A stretch of 64,000 nucleotides of DNA. It comes from Hermatobates lingyangjiaoensis (Eukaryota > Arthropoda > Insecta > Hemiptera > Hermatobatidae). The stretch covers positions 668,501 to 732,500 of the forward strand of contig JAPFBL010000104.1 in NCBI GenBank assembly GCA_026182355.1, in the 5' to 3' direction. Below the pieces are notes generated by a model that was given only the letters and a program-made list of their open reading frames with translations, searched no databases and was not told the origin of the DNA. A program made the position numbers and the translations under genes. Shown here piece after piece: positions 46,401-58,289 of the stretch (positions are counted from its first letter, which is position 1; each line of letters starts with the position of its first letter).

Positions 46401-47590
46401 ATTTGGTGAAACTGCAATTTGTTATAATACAGGGTCATGGTACGAGTAGCTTGCATGTTACGAGTCTCGTAGTCCAGTGGCTTGCATGCTCTCCTCTACA
46501 CTGCTAGACCCTATGTTCTCACAACAAAATAAGAAAGTAAAAAACGAGATCCTTGTTCGAAAATCACGAATTTCTTTATTAAATTTATTCAGTAAAACTG
46601 TCATGTATTATAGAGAAAATGTAATTTGAATTTTTTATTGCATATTTAATATTCAATAGTTAAATATTTAATTTTTTTTTTTGGAGTTATGAGGAGTACT
46701 TATGCTCAATCAAAGAGGTTTTATAACTATCATGTTAAGAAAACTTAATCTTCATATTTCAACTTATTCTATCTCAACAATTTGATAATGTAAATTACGT
46801 TTTACAGATCTACCAAACAACTTTTCAACTGTTTAAGTAATAAAGAGTAAATAAATTATATGGAAAAGTTATTAATGTCCTTTCTGGGGTTCTTGAAAGT
46901 GGGGTGGCCGGTTAGACAAAATACTTAGCATTCAAATGGACCAGAGAATGGTTAGAGGAACGAATATTAAGTAAAGAGGGAAGTTTCTTGTTGAGCTGTG
47001 TTTGTCTTGTGTTTTGAGGTATATGCTTCATGAGACTGCTGTTTGAGAAGACTGCGAGGCAGAACTAGACATGTGTTACTACCAAGCTGCTTTGCCGACC
47101 ATGCCTCCATCACTACCACTAATAAAGTACTCTTTTAAAAGCCGTCGTCCAACTCGACCAACCACTTCACATTCAAATTACACTAACTTCCCTACACTTT
47201 TAATTAATTGGCCATCTGGGAAATGTCAAACAAACTCCTTTCTCAACTCAACCGTCCAAACTGTTTACTCTTTGAACAGATTTCAAATGTCGTTCAAGGG
47301 ACTATCAAAACTGATAAATATACTGTTTAATTAATGATTTCAAAATAAATAATTGAAAAAAAAATCATCGCTTTCATCACATTAAAAAAATTAGGAATAT
47401 GTGTAATATCATTCAACTCACTTTGCATCTCACTAAAACTGATATAATTCAGTGCTTTCTTATCTCAACCACATATATTCAACACCATTTTTCTTCTTTA
47501 TCGAGATTTCGTCTAGACTAACTCTATTAAACTAGATTAAACTAGATCAAGCCTTGATATAGAAAGAAAAATAGAGTTAAACTGATATAT
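46401..47590. other. Mostly AT-rich, nothing assignable
   Basis: A somewhat GC-richer block at 46880-47070 has no recognised frame. The 87-codon frame 47071-47334 has a Ser/Thr/Pro-rich product with no known domain. Confidence 0.35.
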
Positions 47591-47639
47591 AATTATTTAT
47601 ATATATATATATATTTATTTACATATTTATCCAATGATG

Positions 47640-47740
47640 AAGGTCCGATTTGCAATAAAGAAAATGGAAAAAAACTAAGTCTTTCAACCGTAACCAGCGG
47701 TCTTCGTCATGAGTCAAAAACCCAATGGGTTTTACCCATT
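47640..47740 (-). repeat. Family A repeat end with hammerhead-like motif
   Basis: Minus strand: GGGTTTTTGACTC, ATGACGA, A, GACCG-loop-CGGTT, GAAA, GACTTAGT. One A is inserted or substituted at the start of the core box, and the rest of the core is intact. A (TA)n tract is at about 47599-47613. Confidence 0.5.
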
Positions 47741-47879
47741 TTCTTATTCTATTTGATATATCTGATATGAAATTAGTTCACGTGTTTATGTGAAATACAT
47801 TAAATAAATATATATATAAAAAATATTTAATATTTACTAAGGTCTAATTGTATAAAAGTAATCAGAACCCGTAGGAATG

Positions 47880-48010
47880 GGAAACAAAACTAAATGTTTA
47901 ATCGAGACATTGGTCAGTTCTTCAGGTTCAAAATTACAATGTTCTCTCATTTGCTCAACGTTTGTCATGTTCTTTATTTAAAACCTTTTTCATAGGCAAT
48001 AGTATAAATT
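47880..48010 (-). repeat. Family D repeat copy
   Basis: Minus strand: TGCCTATGAAAAAGGTTTTA, AATAAAG, then TTTTGAACCTGAAGAACTGA, CCAATGTCTCGATTAAAC. Has a CTGAAGA box but no clear GAAA. Confidence 0.5.
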
Positions 48011-48224
48011 TTGAAAACACGGAGAAAAAACTAAAGTATTACATTACAAATGTATTTTAGGTAAATAAAATATGCTATGTTGGATTTTAAAAACTGTAGT
48101 CTGAATGAACACGTGACACTGAAAAATTCAGTGTATTACATTACAAGTTATTTTACAAAGAAAAATAATCTGTGAGTTTCAACAACAATTGTCTAGTTTA
48201 AATAAACATATAACACTTACGACT

Positions 48225-48365
48225 AACAAGTGTTTCAAAATTTCTACTTCTGCCTATGAAAAAGATTTTAAATAAAAACCAAAAAGTTAGCATTGAGAGT
48301 TTAATTTAAACCTGAAGAACTGACCGAATCCTGATAAACTTTAATTCTATATATATATATATAGA
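48225..48365 (+). repeat. Family D repeat copy next to (TA)n
   Basis: CTGCCTATGAAAAAGATTTT, AAATAAAAACCAAAAAGTTA, then AACCTGAAGAACTGACCGAA and CCTGATAAACTTTAATTC lead directly into a (TA)n tract. The arrangement mimics the PLE ends with CTGAAGA, but the GAAA box is missing one base. Confidence 0.5.
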
Positions 48366-48369
48366 TTCG

Positions 48370-49280
48370 CAGCAAATATTAATAACAGAAAAGTTATAAA
48401 TCACTATTTTACATTGTGATTTTGACTTTACATTATAATTATTATTATTAAGTTTATTGTTATTTATAAACTTTGTATTTATCATTTATTTATTGAATAT
48501 TCGTCTTCTACAATGAAGTACTTGGTTCTAAGTGTCGACACTAGGGTGCGATGCCACATACTCATTGGATTATCATAAGATAACCAAATTCCATAACAGT
48601 AATGTCTTTCTTAGTTTATTTTATTCATTCACTTTATTAATTTGTAAATTTGTTAGTTTATAAATTTGATTATGAATCTGAAGGTGAACAATGTTGATCG
48701 AAATTTTGTGAAATAGAACATTTAGTTCTGTAAATGCTGAGAGTTTATTAATAAACTTTTCAATGGTTTATAGAACAAATGAAAACCAAAAGTCATATCT
48801 AACAACACAAAATAGTAATACAACGTGTAAATTATACAAGTAAAAATATTTATAAAGAATAAATAAATTAGCAGAAGCATATATTTTACAATAAGAAAGT
48901 GGCACAAACTCAATAATTTTTGAAAAATTAAAAAAAAATTGTAAGTTCTTTTATTGTGGAAATAATTACGACAGCAAATCCACCAACGATCTAAACTTCA
49001 AATTAAATGAAGAATAAAAATGAAATAATAATATTGAATAGATTTTTACTAATTCTGTATTGATGAAATTAAACTGTTATGCCAGAATATTAAATATGGT
49101 ACAGCAGAAATTTTTTTTTAAAATATTACTTTATAAGTCAGAAAGTACTAAGAAAACTTTAATAAATAGGGTTCAAAAAGGTGAAATATTTTGATATCGA
49201 TGGTGCAAGTAAAGTAATAAAGAATGAAATATAAAACTGAATAAAGGAATGATTGCTAGAAGGAGGAAATACAATAAGAA
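48370..49280. other. AT-rich stretch, nothing assignable
   Basis: No feature supported. Confidence 0.35.
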
Positions 49281-49289
49281 GTTGGTAAC

Positions 49290-49490
49290 AGTGATTTACA
49301 GGTTAAGTTTGGGAGAGAGCATTACGGAGTTAAAGGAAAGGCTTGCATTAGTAGTAACAGTAAAACTTCATTAGAGGCAAACCTCATGCAATAATGTAGG
49401 TAGCAAGGAAGGGCAGGTAACTTGAGAAAGAGATGGTGAGTCGCCTGATAGAAGAGCAGGTCGTGTAGGTTATTGTATAGTTAGTACTTT
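49290..49490. promoter_or_regulatory. Candidate conserved non-coding island
   Basis: A G+C-enriched block (for example GAGAGCATTACGGAGTTAAA and AACTTCATTAGAGGCAAACC) with no open frame of note, between AT-rich flanks. Confidence 0.25.
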
Positions 49491-49499
49491 AGAGTTGCT

Positions 49500-52440
49500 A
49501 TTAAAATAGCCTCCTTATTGTTGTAGCTACACTAAAAAGATGCATAAAGGTTCACATGGATTATTATTAAACTTTATTTCAAAATAAAGAGGTACAAATT
49601 ATAATAAACATTTGCTTTCACCAAGCTCTTTACGAATAATTTGTTATTGGCTTAGTTTGGGCGATGCAAAAGACTTATCGAGTGAATATAGCAGCAATGT
49701 TCTAAATGTTTAGTGGTTAGTAAAAAAAAAAATGAATGTGCTTTTCATGGGGGTCACAAGTTCAATAGATTAAAGAAAAGTGAATTTGAATCGCACTATA
49801 ATTCAGTGGTATTGATCAGTCGACAGATCAGATACAGATTTGTGCTTTGTTCATAATGGAACAAATTACATAAGTTACATTCCAAACAAACATGAAAAAC
49901 AATTAGGTGTTTCAAACTCTTAGTCCTTGACAAGGATAACATGTATAACTTTCTCACCTCTCCGATAGATACTTGTATCCTGAAGCAGAGGTCTAGCAAC
50001 TATTTTCGTCACCTGGGGCGGTCGTAAGATTTGTCATCTTTTCAAAGCATGAAAAAATTATTAAATTAACTGGCTGTGCAAACAAATATAATAAACTTTC
50101 AGCCTCTTTAATAAACTAGTTTTGAAAAATTTGTAATAAATTTATTTTTAATTTGTAAATAATACAGTTGAAAAGTACGTTTAAAGACAGTATTAGAAAT
50201 ATAAAACATAAAAAAAATTATAACCTGAAAAACTAATATTTGTATAAAATTTCAGATTTTTTGTTAGCTTTTTATTATTTCGATTTATTTTCTATTTTTA
50301 CCTCCCCTCTTCTCCAAAATGCCGACCCCCTTGACACTTGCAACCCTGGGTGGACCCCTCCTCTGCCCTCTCCCTCTGTACACTACTGCCCTGAAGAAGA
50401 ACAATAAGTGTCATAACAATAACTTTTTTGTTTCATAAAACCCATTTCTGTGTAGATAAAAATAATTTGTAATGAAGACTAATGAAGAAAATTTATTCAT
50501 GACTTTATTTTCTAATTGTAATATATAGTATGTACAAACAACTCTCAAAGCAGCTGTGAGTAAAAGCTATTCTTCATTTTTAAAAAAGGATGAATTTGGA
50601 ATTTTGAAAATATTTCCAAAACAATAATAGTGGAAATTAATTGACAGACTTTCATACTGTTTTCAATGTGACGAAGAAATAAGATGGATTGAAATTCGGA
50701 ATGATTATTACTGTTACAAACTAAATGATGAAGTCCTCATAAGATTACAAGTAAAACATGATTCAAATTGCTTAAAGAACCCTTTTCAATACAAGGGCTT
50801 CATATTGTATTGAAAACAAAAAGAAAAAAAAAAGAAGTTCCAAAAGCTATTTCAATGCAAAAATGAAAGTTATAGGAAAAGTTAAGAAGGAAATCGTTTA
50901 GAAAACAGGTCCTCTAAAATAAAGTTTCATTTCGAATGTGCAAAAAGTTTTGAATTGTACTACCAAGTTGTAGGTAATGGTGTATTTAGTTATCTCAGAG
51001 GGAGTAAGAAGAAAGGAAAGGGCGGGAAGGGGGGTGGGGGAGGTTAGTGCTTTCCTCTAATTGGCCTATTAGCACTTGGCACAATTATACCTCCCTTATA
51101 TATATTTTATTTATATGTCCATGTTATGAATCCTTCCACCCTTCTGCTAAACCATTTCATAAATCCTAACTACTTTCACACACAATATACAATAATATCC
51201 GCACCCTCACCTTTTCCATAATAAATGAAAACTTAAAAAAAGAAAAAAAAATAATAAATGTGGAAAAAACTATATGAAATAGTACGAGGCTAAAACAAAA
51301 TGATTATTATTTCCTCCAACCCATTAAACTGGCTTACAATTTCATCTGGAAAAAGCAATTTCCTTCATATTAACCTTTATCATGGGGGTCGAAAATTAAA
51401 TTTCTTTGTTTTCAAATGAGACTCCGAGAGGCAAATCTGTTTTATTTATAGCACTGTTCATAAATATAAAATGAACTTAGCTTTGATTGATATTAATTGT
51501 TATTATAATAAGCAACATGATATTGATGATAAAAGTGTTATAATGAAATTATATGAAAAAAAAATTAAAAGTATACACAGGATATAGGAGTTCACTTGAT
51601 GATTCTTTCACTCACGTTATTTAAGTATTATGGAGTTCTTATTTTAAAAATAAATTTGATTCGGGAACAAATGAAGGCAATATCAGTGTTATGAGTAATA
51701 GATTATGTTATGTTTTATTTCATATGAAGTGATAATTCTATCAGTGTTATACATATTCACTTATAGCCTGTATAACTATAAGGTAAAATAGAATTTATAG
51801 ATGGTGTAGATGCAGAATTCAATAGCAGTAGACCTGTAACAGAGAACAAAAGCTAAATGCGACCATTTCATAAAAGAAATATATGTATATTTGATATAGT
51901 TCCTCGACCACTAAATATACAAAGTACTAAATTCGTTCTCCAGATTGGCCCCAAAATAATAAAAAATAATTATTAACTGAAGTTGAACAGAAAGTGGTTG
52001 GACATCATGAAAAAAACTAAATTTGAAATCATCAATGAAAAAACAATTTATTCATAATTAGTCATGCTAGAAATAACACTAGAAATGTACCTCCACAAAA
52101 TATCAAATACTAGAAAACAACTACACAATATCCAAAAAAAATCTACAATATTATTGCCTTATAGAAGTATTGTATTTATAACATTATTATAATTATAAGT
52201 CCAATAAACTGGTTATTGGCAATAATAATACTGTATGTAGTGTTCTCCACAATATAGTCACTTTTGGAACAGCTTGTTTATCATAATCAGCGTTTAGTCC
52301 ATAACTTGTAGCAGAATAAAAATATCTTGATTCTCAGTGCTCTATTATAAATAGCGTCAAATTATTGAGTCTTTTAAAAAAATGATACGAAATGTTATAA
52401 AAGATTTGAAGTTTTAGGTGGATTAGATTTAATCAAGTCT
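49500..52440. other. AT-rich stretch with one purine-rich island
   Basis: Around 51000-51115 a G-rich run (GGGAAGGGGGGTGGGGGAGG) precedes TTTCCTCTAATTGGCCTATT and AGCACTTGGCACAATTA, which contain homeodomain- and NK2-like words. Nothing else assignable. Confidence 0.35.
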
Positions 52441-52449
52441 GACGAGATT

Positions 52450-52660
52450 GACTTGGCCAAATGAATAGTGCGAGGATGCAGCTATTGGGAGACGATAGGG
52501 ATTATTAAAGCCCTTCTATGGGCCCCGAGCCCAATATAGCCCTAACCCTTCCCAAATTATAAGAAATTCCAATATAGGAATTCATGAGAGCTCTTTCAGC
52601 ATGCATTCTTTCAACCAACTTATTATGATAAGAGGTTCCCTCAGGGAGCAATAACAGTGT
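52450..52660. promoter_or_regulatory. Candidate conserved non-coding island
   Basis: Contains GGGATTATTAAAGCCCTTCT, GGGCCCCGAGCCCAATATAG and TATAGGAATTCATGAGAGCT. The 61-codon minus-strand frame over it has no recognised domain. Confidence 0.3.
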
Positions 52661-52669
52661 GTTCCCCAT

Positions 52670-54930
52670 ATTCTCATTCTTTATTTCCATTAATAAAAGT
52701 CATTTTTAAAGATTATTTCCTACGATTTAAAATAACAAATTTATATAACATTAAATGGAATAGTTAACATTTTGACGATTAACATCAATCTATATCATAT
52801 AATATATCATTTATTTGTTCTTTCTATTATCTTACTAAAACATATTGCACTAAAGGGCGGGTGCTTAATTTTTTTTTGTAAATAAATAACATAGTTTCTT
52901 AATAATTAAACTTGGTTCAAACGAACCATAACAATTGTAAAAAGAGAGATATAAGAAAAAGTCTCGACTGCTGCCCCACTCTACCTAAACGTATTCTCAA
53001 ACTCATTCGCAGTCAAATTATGAACTTTTTGTTCTCATTTTTGCTACATATTGGTAATATTTTAACTCCAAAGAAATGAATTATTTTCTAAAAACCTATA
53101 ACAGCGACTAAGTGAAGCGGTATTGCACAAAAACTAAATTTGTCTGCAATTAAACTTAGTCTATTGAACAGTTCTACCTGTTCCCACAAAAAACACACCT
53201 CACATATGGAGTATCAATTTTTTTTTTTAATTCTTGATTGAAACATGCTCCACACAAGGTAATAGAGTATCATTAAAAAAAAAATCGAAAATGGGCTCAC
53301 AGAAACATAAAACCTTTAAATCTGTCAAAACCTTGGGACCAAATTCATGTTTACTATGCCTTGTTTACAGATAATTCTAGTAAATAAAAATTATTTCTAT
53401 TCGCTGAAAACTGTTTCATAAATCAATACATTATTATATATATAATTTTTAAAATAGACTCCAGGAACTTGGAAGCCATTATATATTTGTATTTTATTAG
53501 TTTTTATTTCTGTTAAATTATTTTTATATCTTTTTCTTTGGCCAGCATATTAGCAACACTGGTCCTGCTGTTAGATTGAAGGAATTTGATATATCAATAT
53601 ACTCATAAGAGAGATAAGGCATCAACAATAAAAAGTATGTACTCAAATCTAGAAAGAGCTTTAGGACAAAAGTTCTTCATCAGAACGATAGAAGGAATAA
53701 AGAGGATAAATACAAAAATGATAACAATGAAGTTGATGATTGAAATAAAGTTTAAACAACATAATCAAATATTCCCGTTCACGTTTGTTGTTAGTTAATC
53801 CATACGTCACGAATTTCAATGAAATACATTTGTAAATGTAGTTTAATAAATCTATCCAGTGCTGTGATCATATACTATTTCTTACCAATAACACTTAGAA
53901 TAAAAGGTTATAGCATGGTTATCTATAATACAGTTTTAATAATTGGTGGAAATTAGTAGGACACATTGAAGAATGATGTAAAGCAACTGTTCAAAAAACA
54001 TTCATCTTGTATAGATTGGAAAATTTACACAACTTCTATTATATTTCTTTTATTATTGTGAAAATATTTGCACATAAAATTAAGCGTTGGTAAGTTTAAT
54101 AAATGTTCTACTTGAATTGTGGTGAACAAATATCTGAACATGTCCTTCAGACAAAATTAAAAGTATAAATTATATTATGAACGCTTGGATTTTATTTGAA
54201 AAAATCCAACTTAAACTTCCAAAAAGTAAAAAAAACGATTTAATTTGTTTTAAAGAAATTAAATATTTTTATTTCAGACAGGTGAATTTTATTTGCAAGC
54301 GAATGAAATTAACTTCAAAAAGAGATGAAATTAAGTTGGTAAATGTATATGTTAAATGGAATTTGTGGTACTATGTTATTATATTCAACAATGCTAGTAC
54401 TATTGACAAGAGTGGGATGATGAATAGATTATGGGATTAAAATTTTATGAGATGTCCATAATAAGAAAGATTACCACTATTATATTTCCCGGGAGTACCA
54501 CTAATACGTTACACCGTCACGGGTAATCTAGACATGGGAACTAATTTACATACCAAGCAGAAGCTAGTAAATAGAATTGTGATCCAACAAGCTAATGATG
54601 GCTTAAGACCTTTGCCAACAATGTCGGACAGATTGAATTCCAATATACAAAATACAAGTTACAGTCATCTCTCCCAGGATCACGCGATATTGATAAACTT
54701 TCAACCACCGATGCCAACCCTTACTAATCCTCAGGTGTATTTACTCATGTAAGCTTTAATTGAAGCTATAATAAAAGCTAAATAACAATTCTATAATATT
54801 TACAATGTGGTTCTAATTATGAATTATATATTTTTCTAATTAAATGTTTAGATCACTAATCCAATATTGATTTGAGAAAAACATACACATATTTGTAGTG
54901 AGCTACACTAATCTTTAATATAAATAAACT
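52670..54930. other. AT-rich stretch, nothing assignable
   Basis: Short chance frames only (53586-53798, 54177-54440, 54534-54752); none resembles a known protein. Confidence 0.35.
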
Positions 54931-54941
54931 TATGACCAACC

Positions 54942-55283
54942 TCAGTCGCCTGTAACAGGCTTGGCCTAAACATCTACTATCCAGCAGTTCCAACACACAT
55001 AACAGCCAGGACTGCTAGCACCATCGACTTAGCTATTGCCAACTCCAAGGCTCCGGCTGTGAGGCTGGAAACGATCCAGGAGCTTTCTTCTGATCACTAT
55101 CCAGTCCTCATGGAGTTGACAGGCTCAGTAGTGCAATGTCCCTCCACCACACCCGTCGTTACAGATTGGGTGCGGTTTAAAAGGACACTTAGCCACATGT
55201 CCTACCCAACAGAGGTTAACACACGGGCAGAAATAGACACAGAGGTTCAAAAACTAACTGACTCTCATTCACGAGGCCCTTAA
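54942..55283 (+). pseudogene. LINE apurinic-type endonuclease, C-terminal end
   Basis: The frame reads LGLNIYYPAVPTHITARTAS, then TIDLAIANS and ELSSDHYPVLMEL. The D-hydrophobic-A and SSDHYPV words are the last conserved blocks of the LINE endonuclease; the H of SDH is catalytic. This enzyme nicks target DNA to prime reverse transcription. The frame then shifts and the linker (LIHEALKKSQAERNN, NKVRKLWNKYKLPSLK) continues in another frame to about 55545. Confidence 0.75.
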
Positions 55284-55499
55284 AAAATCACAAGCTGAAA
55301 GAAACAACACAGGGTGGGAAAAACCACAAAATAAACAAATAGTTAATCTTATCTCGTATAGAAATAAGGTCCGTAAACTTTGGAATAAGTATAAACTACC
55401 ATCACTCAAAACTGTAGTGAATAAACTTAATAAACAAATTCGCTACAGATTACAAGTTATGAGGGAAGAGACCCTCAATAAAAAACTCGAAGATTGGCA

Positions 55500-56634
55500 A
55501 CACCCCAGAAGCTTGGCAGTTTCTGAGGAGATTGCGAGGGACTAAACAGACAACCGTTGCCCTCAAACACAACAATAGCCTCTGCATTACTCCTCAGGAG
55601 ATTGCAGAGGCATTCGCGGAGACTTTAGGCGAATTATACAAAGAGGATGGCCCTAAACTCTCTTCTTGTATATCTCCTCCGGAGGAGTCTATCTCTCTCA
55701 ATATGGAAGAAATTAAAACCATATTGAAAGGGCTCCCGAGGCGCAAAGCACCGGGTGCGGATGACGTAAATAACTACGTTCTGAAGCAGCTCCTACACTC
55801 AGATGGCTAACCTCCATATTTAATGCTTGCATTAAAATTGGTTACTTTCCATCAGCCTGGAAACAGGCCAGGATAGTCCTTATCCCAAACCGGGAAAGGA
55901 TCCAACTCTAGCCAGTAACTACAGGCCTATAAGCTTGCTTAGTTCTCTAAGCAAGGTATTTGAGAAGGTCTTACTCAAAACACGTATCCGAGTTTCTCCA
56001 ATTCACAGATATCCAGTTTGGATACAAAAAGGGACACGGGTGCGTTCAGTTACTGCGACGCACCCTCAACTTCTTACACTACGCTAAGCAAAGAAAGCTT
56101 AGAACATACATCCTAGCCATCGACCTTAACAAGGCCTTTGATTGCGTTTGGCACGAAGGCATTGTTAAGAAACTAGGAGATGCTGGACTTCCTCAATGGT
56201 TCCAAAGGATCGTTCACTCCTATCTAACTGAACGATCCTTTAGAGTCAAAGCCAGAGACACTTTATCCTCGCAGTACAAGATTGAGAGGGGGGTTCCCCA
56301 AGGCTCTTGTCTGGGACCTATCCTTTTCAACTTCTACTTGCAGGACTTTCCCAAGTGGAATAAAAATAATAGAAACATACAGACACTAGAGGGTATCTAT
56401 GCAGATGACATTTTGGTATCGTGCCGGTCATACTTCATAGATACCCCTCTAAGACAATTTCAGCAACATGTTGACAGGACGGTGCAATGGACTAAGGTTT
56501 GGAGGATGAATATTAATCCATCCAAATGCACCTTCACTGTCAACACACCTACACTGCGCATCCACGAACAACACATACCCGTAACAAATTCCTTTAGGTA
56601 CCTTGGCGTTACCATTGACAAAAACTATCCTTAA
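55500..56634 (+). pseudogene. LINE reverse transcriptase, broken by frameshifts
   Basis: Open pieces carry the RT motifs in order: LPRRKAPGADDVNNYVLKQL (55727-55790), IPKPGKDPTLASNYRPISLL (about 55885-55940, frame interrupted), GYKKGHGCVQLLRRTLNFL, AIDLNKAFDCVWHEG (first catalytic Asp), ERGVPQGSCLGPILFNFYLQ and GIYADDILVS (the catalytic ADD). FRYLGVTIDKN follows near the end. These wordings fit the Jockey superfamily best. The enzyme would copy LINE RNA at the nicked site. Frameshifts near 55810-55960 and 56630 disable it. Confidence 0.85.
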
Positions 56635-56639
56635 AAAAC

Positions 56640-57107
56640 CATGTGAGCTGCACACTTGGCAAGGCCTACGGCGCCAGGAGTGGCATCTACTATTTATTAC
56701 GGCCTGGCTCTGGTTTCTCCCTTCGGACCAGGGTGAACCTCTACAAGGCACTTTTAAGGCCAATCGTCGCATACGGGGTCACAGCCTGGGCTAAGCCGGC
56801 GGGTAAGTTGATGAAACGCATTTATGCGTTTCAGAATAAAACCCTCCGACTTATCCTGGGCGCACCACGCTACGCGACGAACGAGTTCCTGCATAGGGAA
56901 GTCAAGCTGGAGCGCCTCTCCAGGTTTGTCCGCAGGTTGGGCAGGAAAGAGGACAAAAGAAATGCCACTTCATCCAACCCTCTGATTGCCGCCATTCAGG
57001 GTTTATTACCCACTGAAGTGATGCAGGAGGAAGAGGCTGGGATGGCCAGAGCTGCGGCTGATATGGACAACAACCCAGTAGAGGAACCGGTAGTAGGCCT
57101 ATGTTGA
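56640..57107 (+). pseudogene. LINE C-terminal domain
   Basis: A continuous 154-codon frame starts SCTLGKAYGARSGIYYLLRP, has LRTRVNLYKALLRPIVAYGV and AWAKPAGKLMKRIYAFQNKT, then LRLILGAPRYATNEFLHREV. This is the thumb/C-terminal region found after the RT in Jockey-type LINEs (LYK...LRP...YG...W, then Q-N-x-x-LR...PWY/APRY). It belongs to the same element, one frame off the RT. Confidence 0.8.
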
Positions 57108-57164
57108 CGCATAGTCATATTATTAGATATTATTAGTATTATTATCACTTTGTTACTATTATTA

Positions 57165-57360
57165 TAATCATTATAATTATTGTTTCTAATATATTATACC
57201 TATATTATTATTATTACTATTCCTATTATATTATTATTATTATTATTATTACTACTACTATCATTATTACTGTAATTGTTACTAATACTATATTATACTA
57301 TTATTAATATATTTATAATTATTGTTAGTATAATTAATACTATTATTATTATTATTGTAT
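57165..57360. repeat. (ATT)n-rich microsatellite
   Basis: Imperfect ATT/ACT trinucleotide run directly downstream of the LINE, possibly grown from its 3-prime tail. Confidence 0.8.
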
Positions 57361-57589
57361 CTTTTTAAGGAAACTGGTGACACACCAGGCCCTGCTGGAG
57401 GCTAAAAAAAAATTGCCTGGTGTCGAGAGCACCTAGTGCTCTCGTACAGGCTATACTCTCCAAGTACTTGTATAACCTTGCGACATAAGGTCCTTAATAA
57501 AATGAAATATTCGATTCATTTCATTTCAACCTCATGTCACATCAGTTTACCAACGATATATTTCAATATTGATAAAAGTATCGACCGTG

Positions 57590-57715
57590 AAATAGAAACA
57601 AAATTAAAGTTTATCAGGACTCGATCAGTTCTTCAGGTTCAAATTAAACTGTCATTGCCAATGGTTTGGTTTTTATTTAAAACCTTTTTCATAAACCTAT
57701 GACTACTGGAAAAAC
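57590..57715 (-). repeat. Family D repeat copy
   Basis: Minus strand: GGTTTTATGAAAAAGG-type lead, AAATAAAAACCAAACCATTG, CAGTTTAATTTGAACCTGAA, GAACTGATCGAGTCCTGATA. Very close to 48240-48340. Confidence 0.55.
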
Positions 57716-58056
57716 TTGAGGAACGACCTGTCCATAACGGTCAAATATTGAAATGTAGTTTATAGTTATGTTTTTTTCTATAGTGTCACAGTTATATATA
57801 ATTAAGTGCAATCATGTCCTGCCAGACCATTTTTCATTTATGAGGTTTTATTATATATATAATATTATTTCATTATATATATATGATTTGTTGAATATGC
57901 TGGCCATATGGAAATAGAGTATAGTAGGTCCATTAAGTTTAGTATGTTTCCTACATACCTTTTCAAGGTTTCGAATGCTACCTTTCCATCTCTGTGGTAT
58001 CATATAAATTAACTCACCGATTTTTTTATCTTTAATTGTATTTTTCATATTACATG

Positions 58057-58092
58057 TCCGACGTTTCGGTCTACGTTGACCATTCTCAAGGA
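58057..58092 (-). ncRNA. PLE hammerhead-like motif with U3-A8 core (left arm)
   Basis: Minus strand: stem I TCC/GGA, core TTGAGAA, one unpaired T, stem II GGTC/GACC with loop AACGTA, GAAA, CG, TC, then GGA. Relative to CUGANGA, position 3 is U and position 8 is A, which together could pair as the usual C3-G8 does. Confidence 0.5.
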
Positions 58093-58289
58093 TTCTTATA
58101 CAAGGTTTTTTTAACAATTCTAATAAATACTTATTTACAATGACAATTACATCACTTCTATCAAACATAACTAATAATAAAATATACTTTTAAAAACACT
58201 ACCTTAATAAAAATGAGTAACAGGTTTGCTACAAAATTCCCTACATGAACATTTACACAACATTATTTAAATCACTATATAGTTATTTT

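Larger units (their letters stand above)
54942..57107 (+). mobile_element. Jockey-type LINE, 5-prime truncated, frameshifted
   Basis: Covers the endonuclease C-terminus, linker, reverse transcriptase and C-terminal domain of a non-LTR retrotransposon. Base composition is clearly richer in G+C than the surroundings. Left part is missing (no ORF1, only the end of the endonuclease). An (ATT)n tract follows at about 57165-57360. At least three frame changes (near 55270, 55810-55960 and 56630) make it inactive. Confidence 0.85.
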
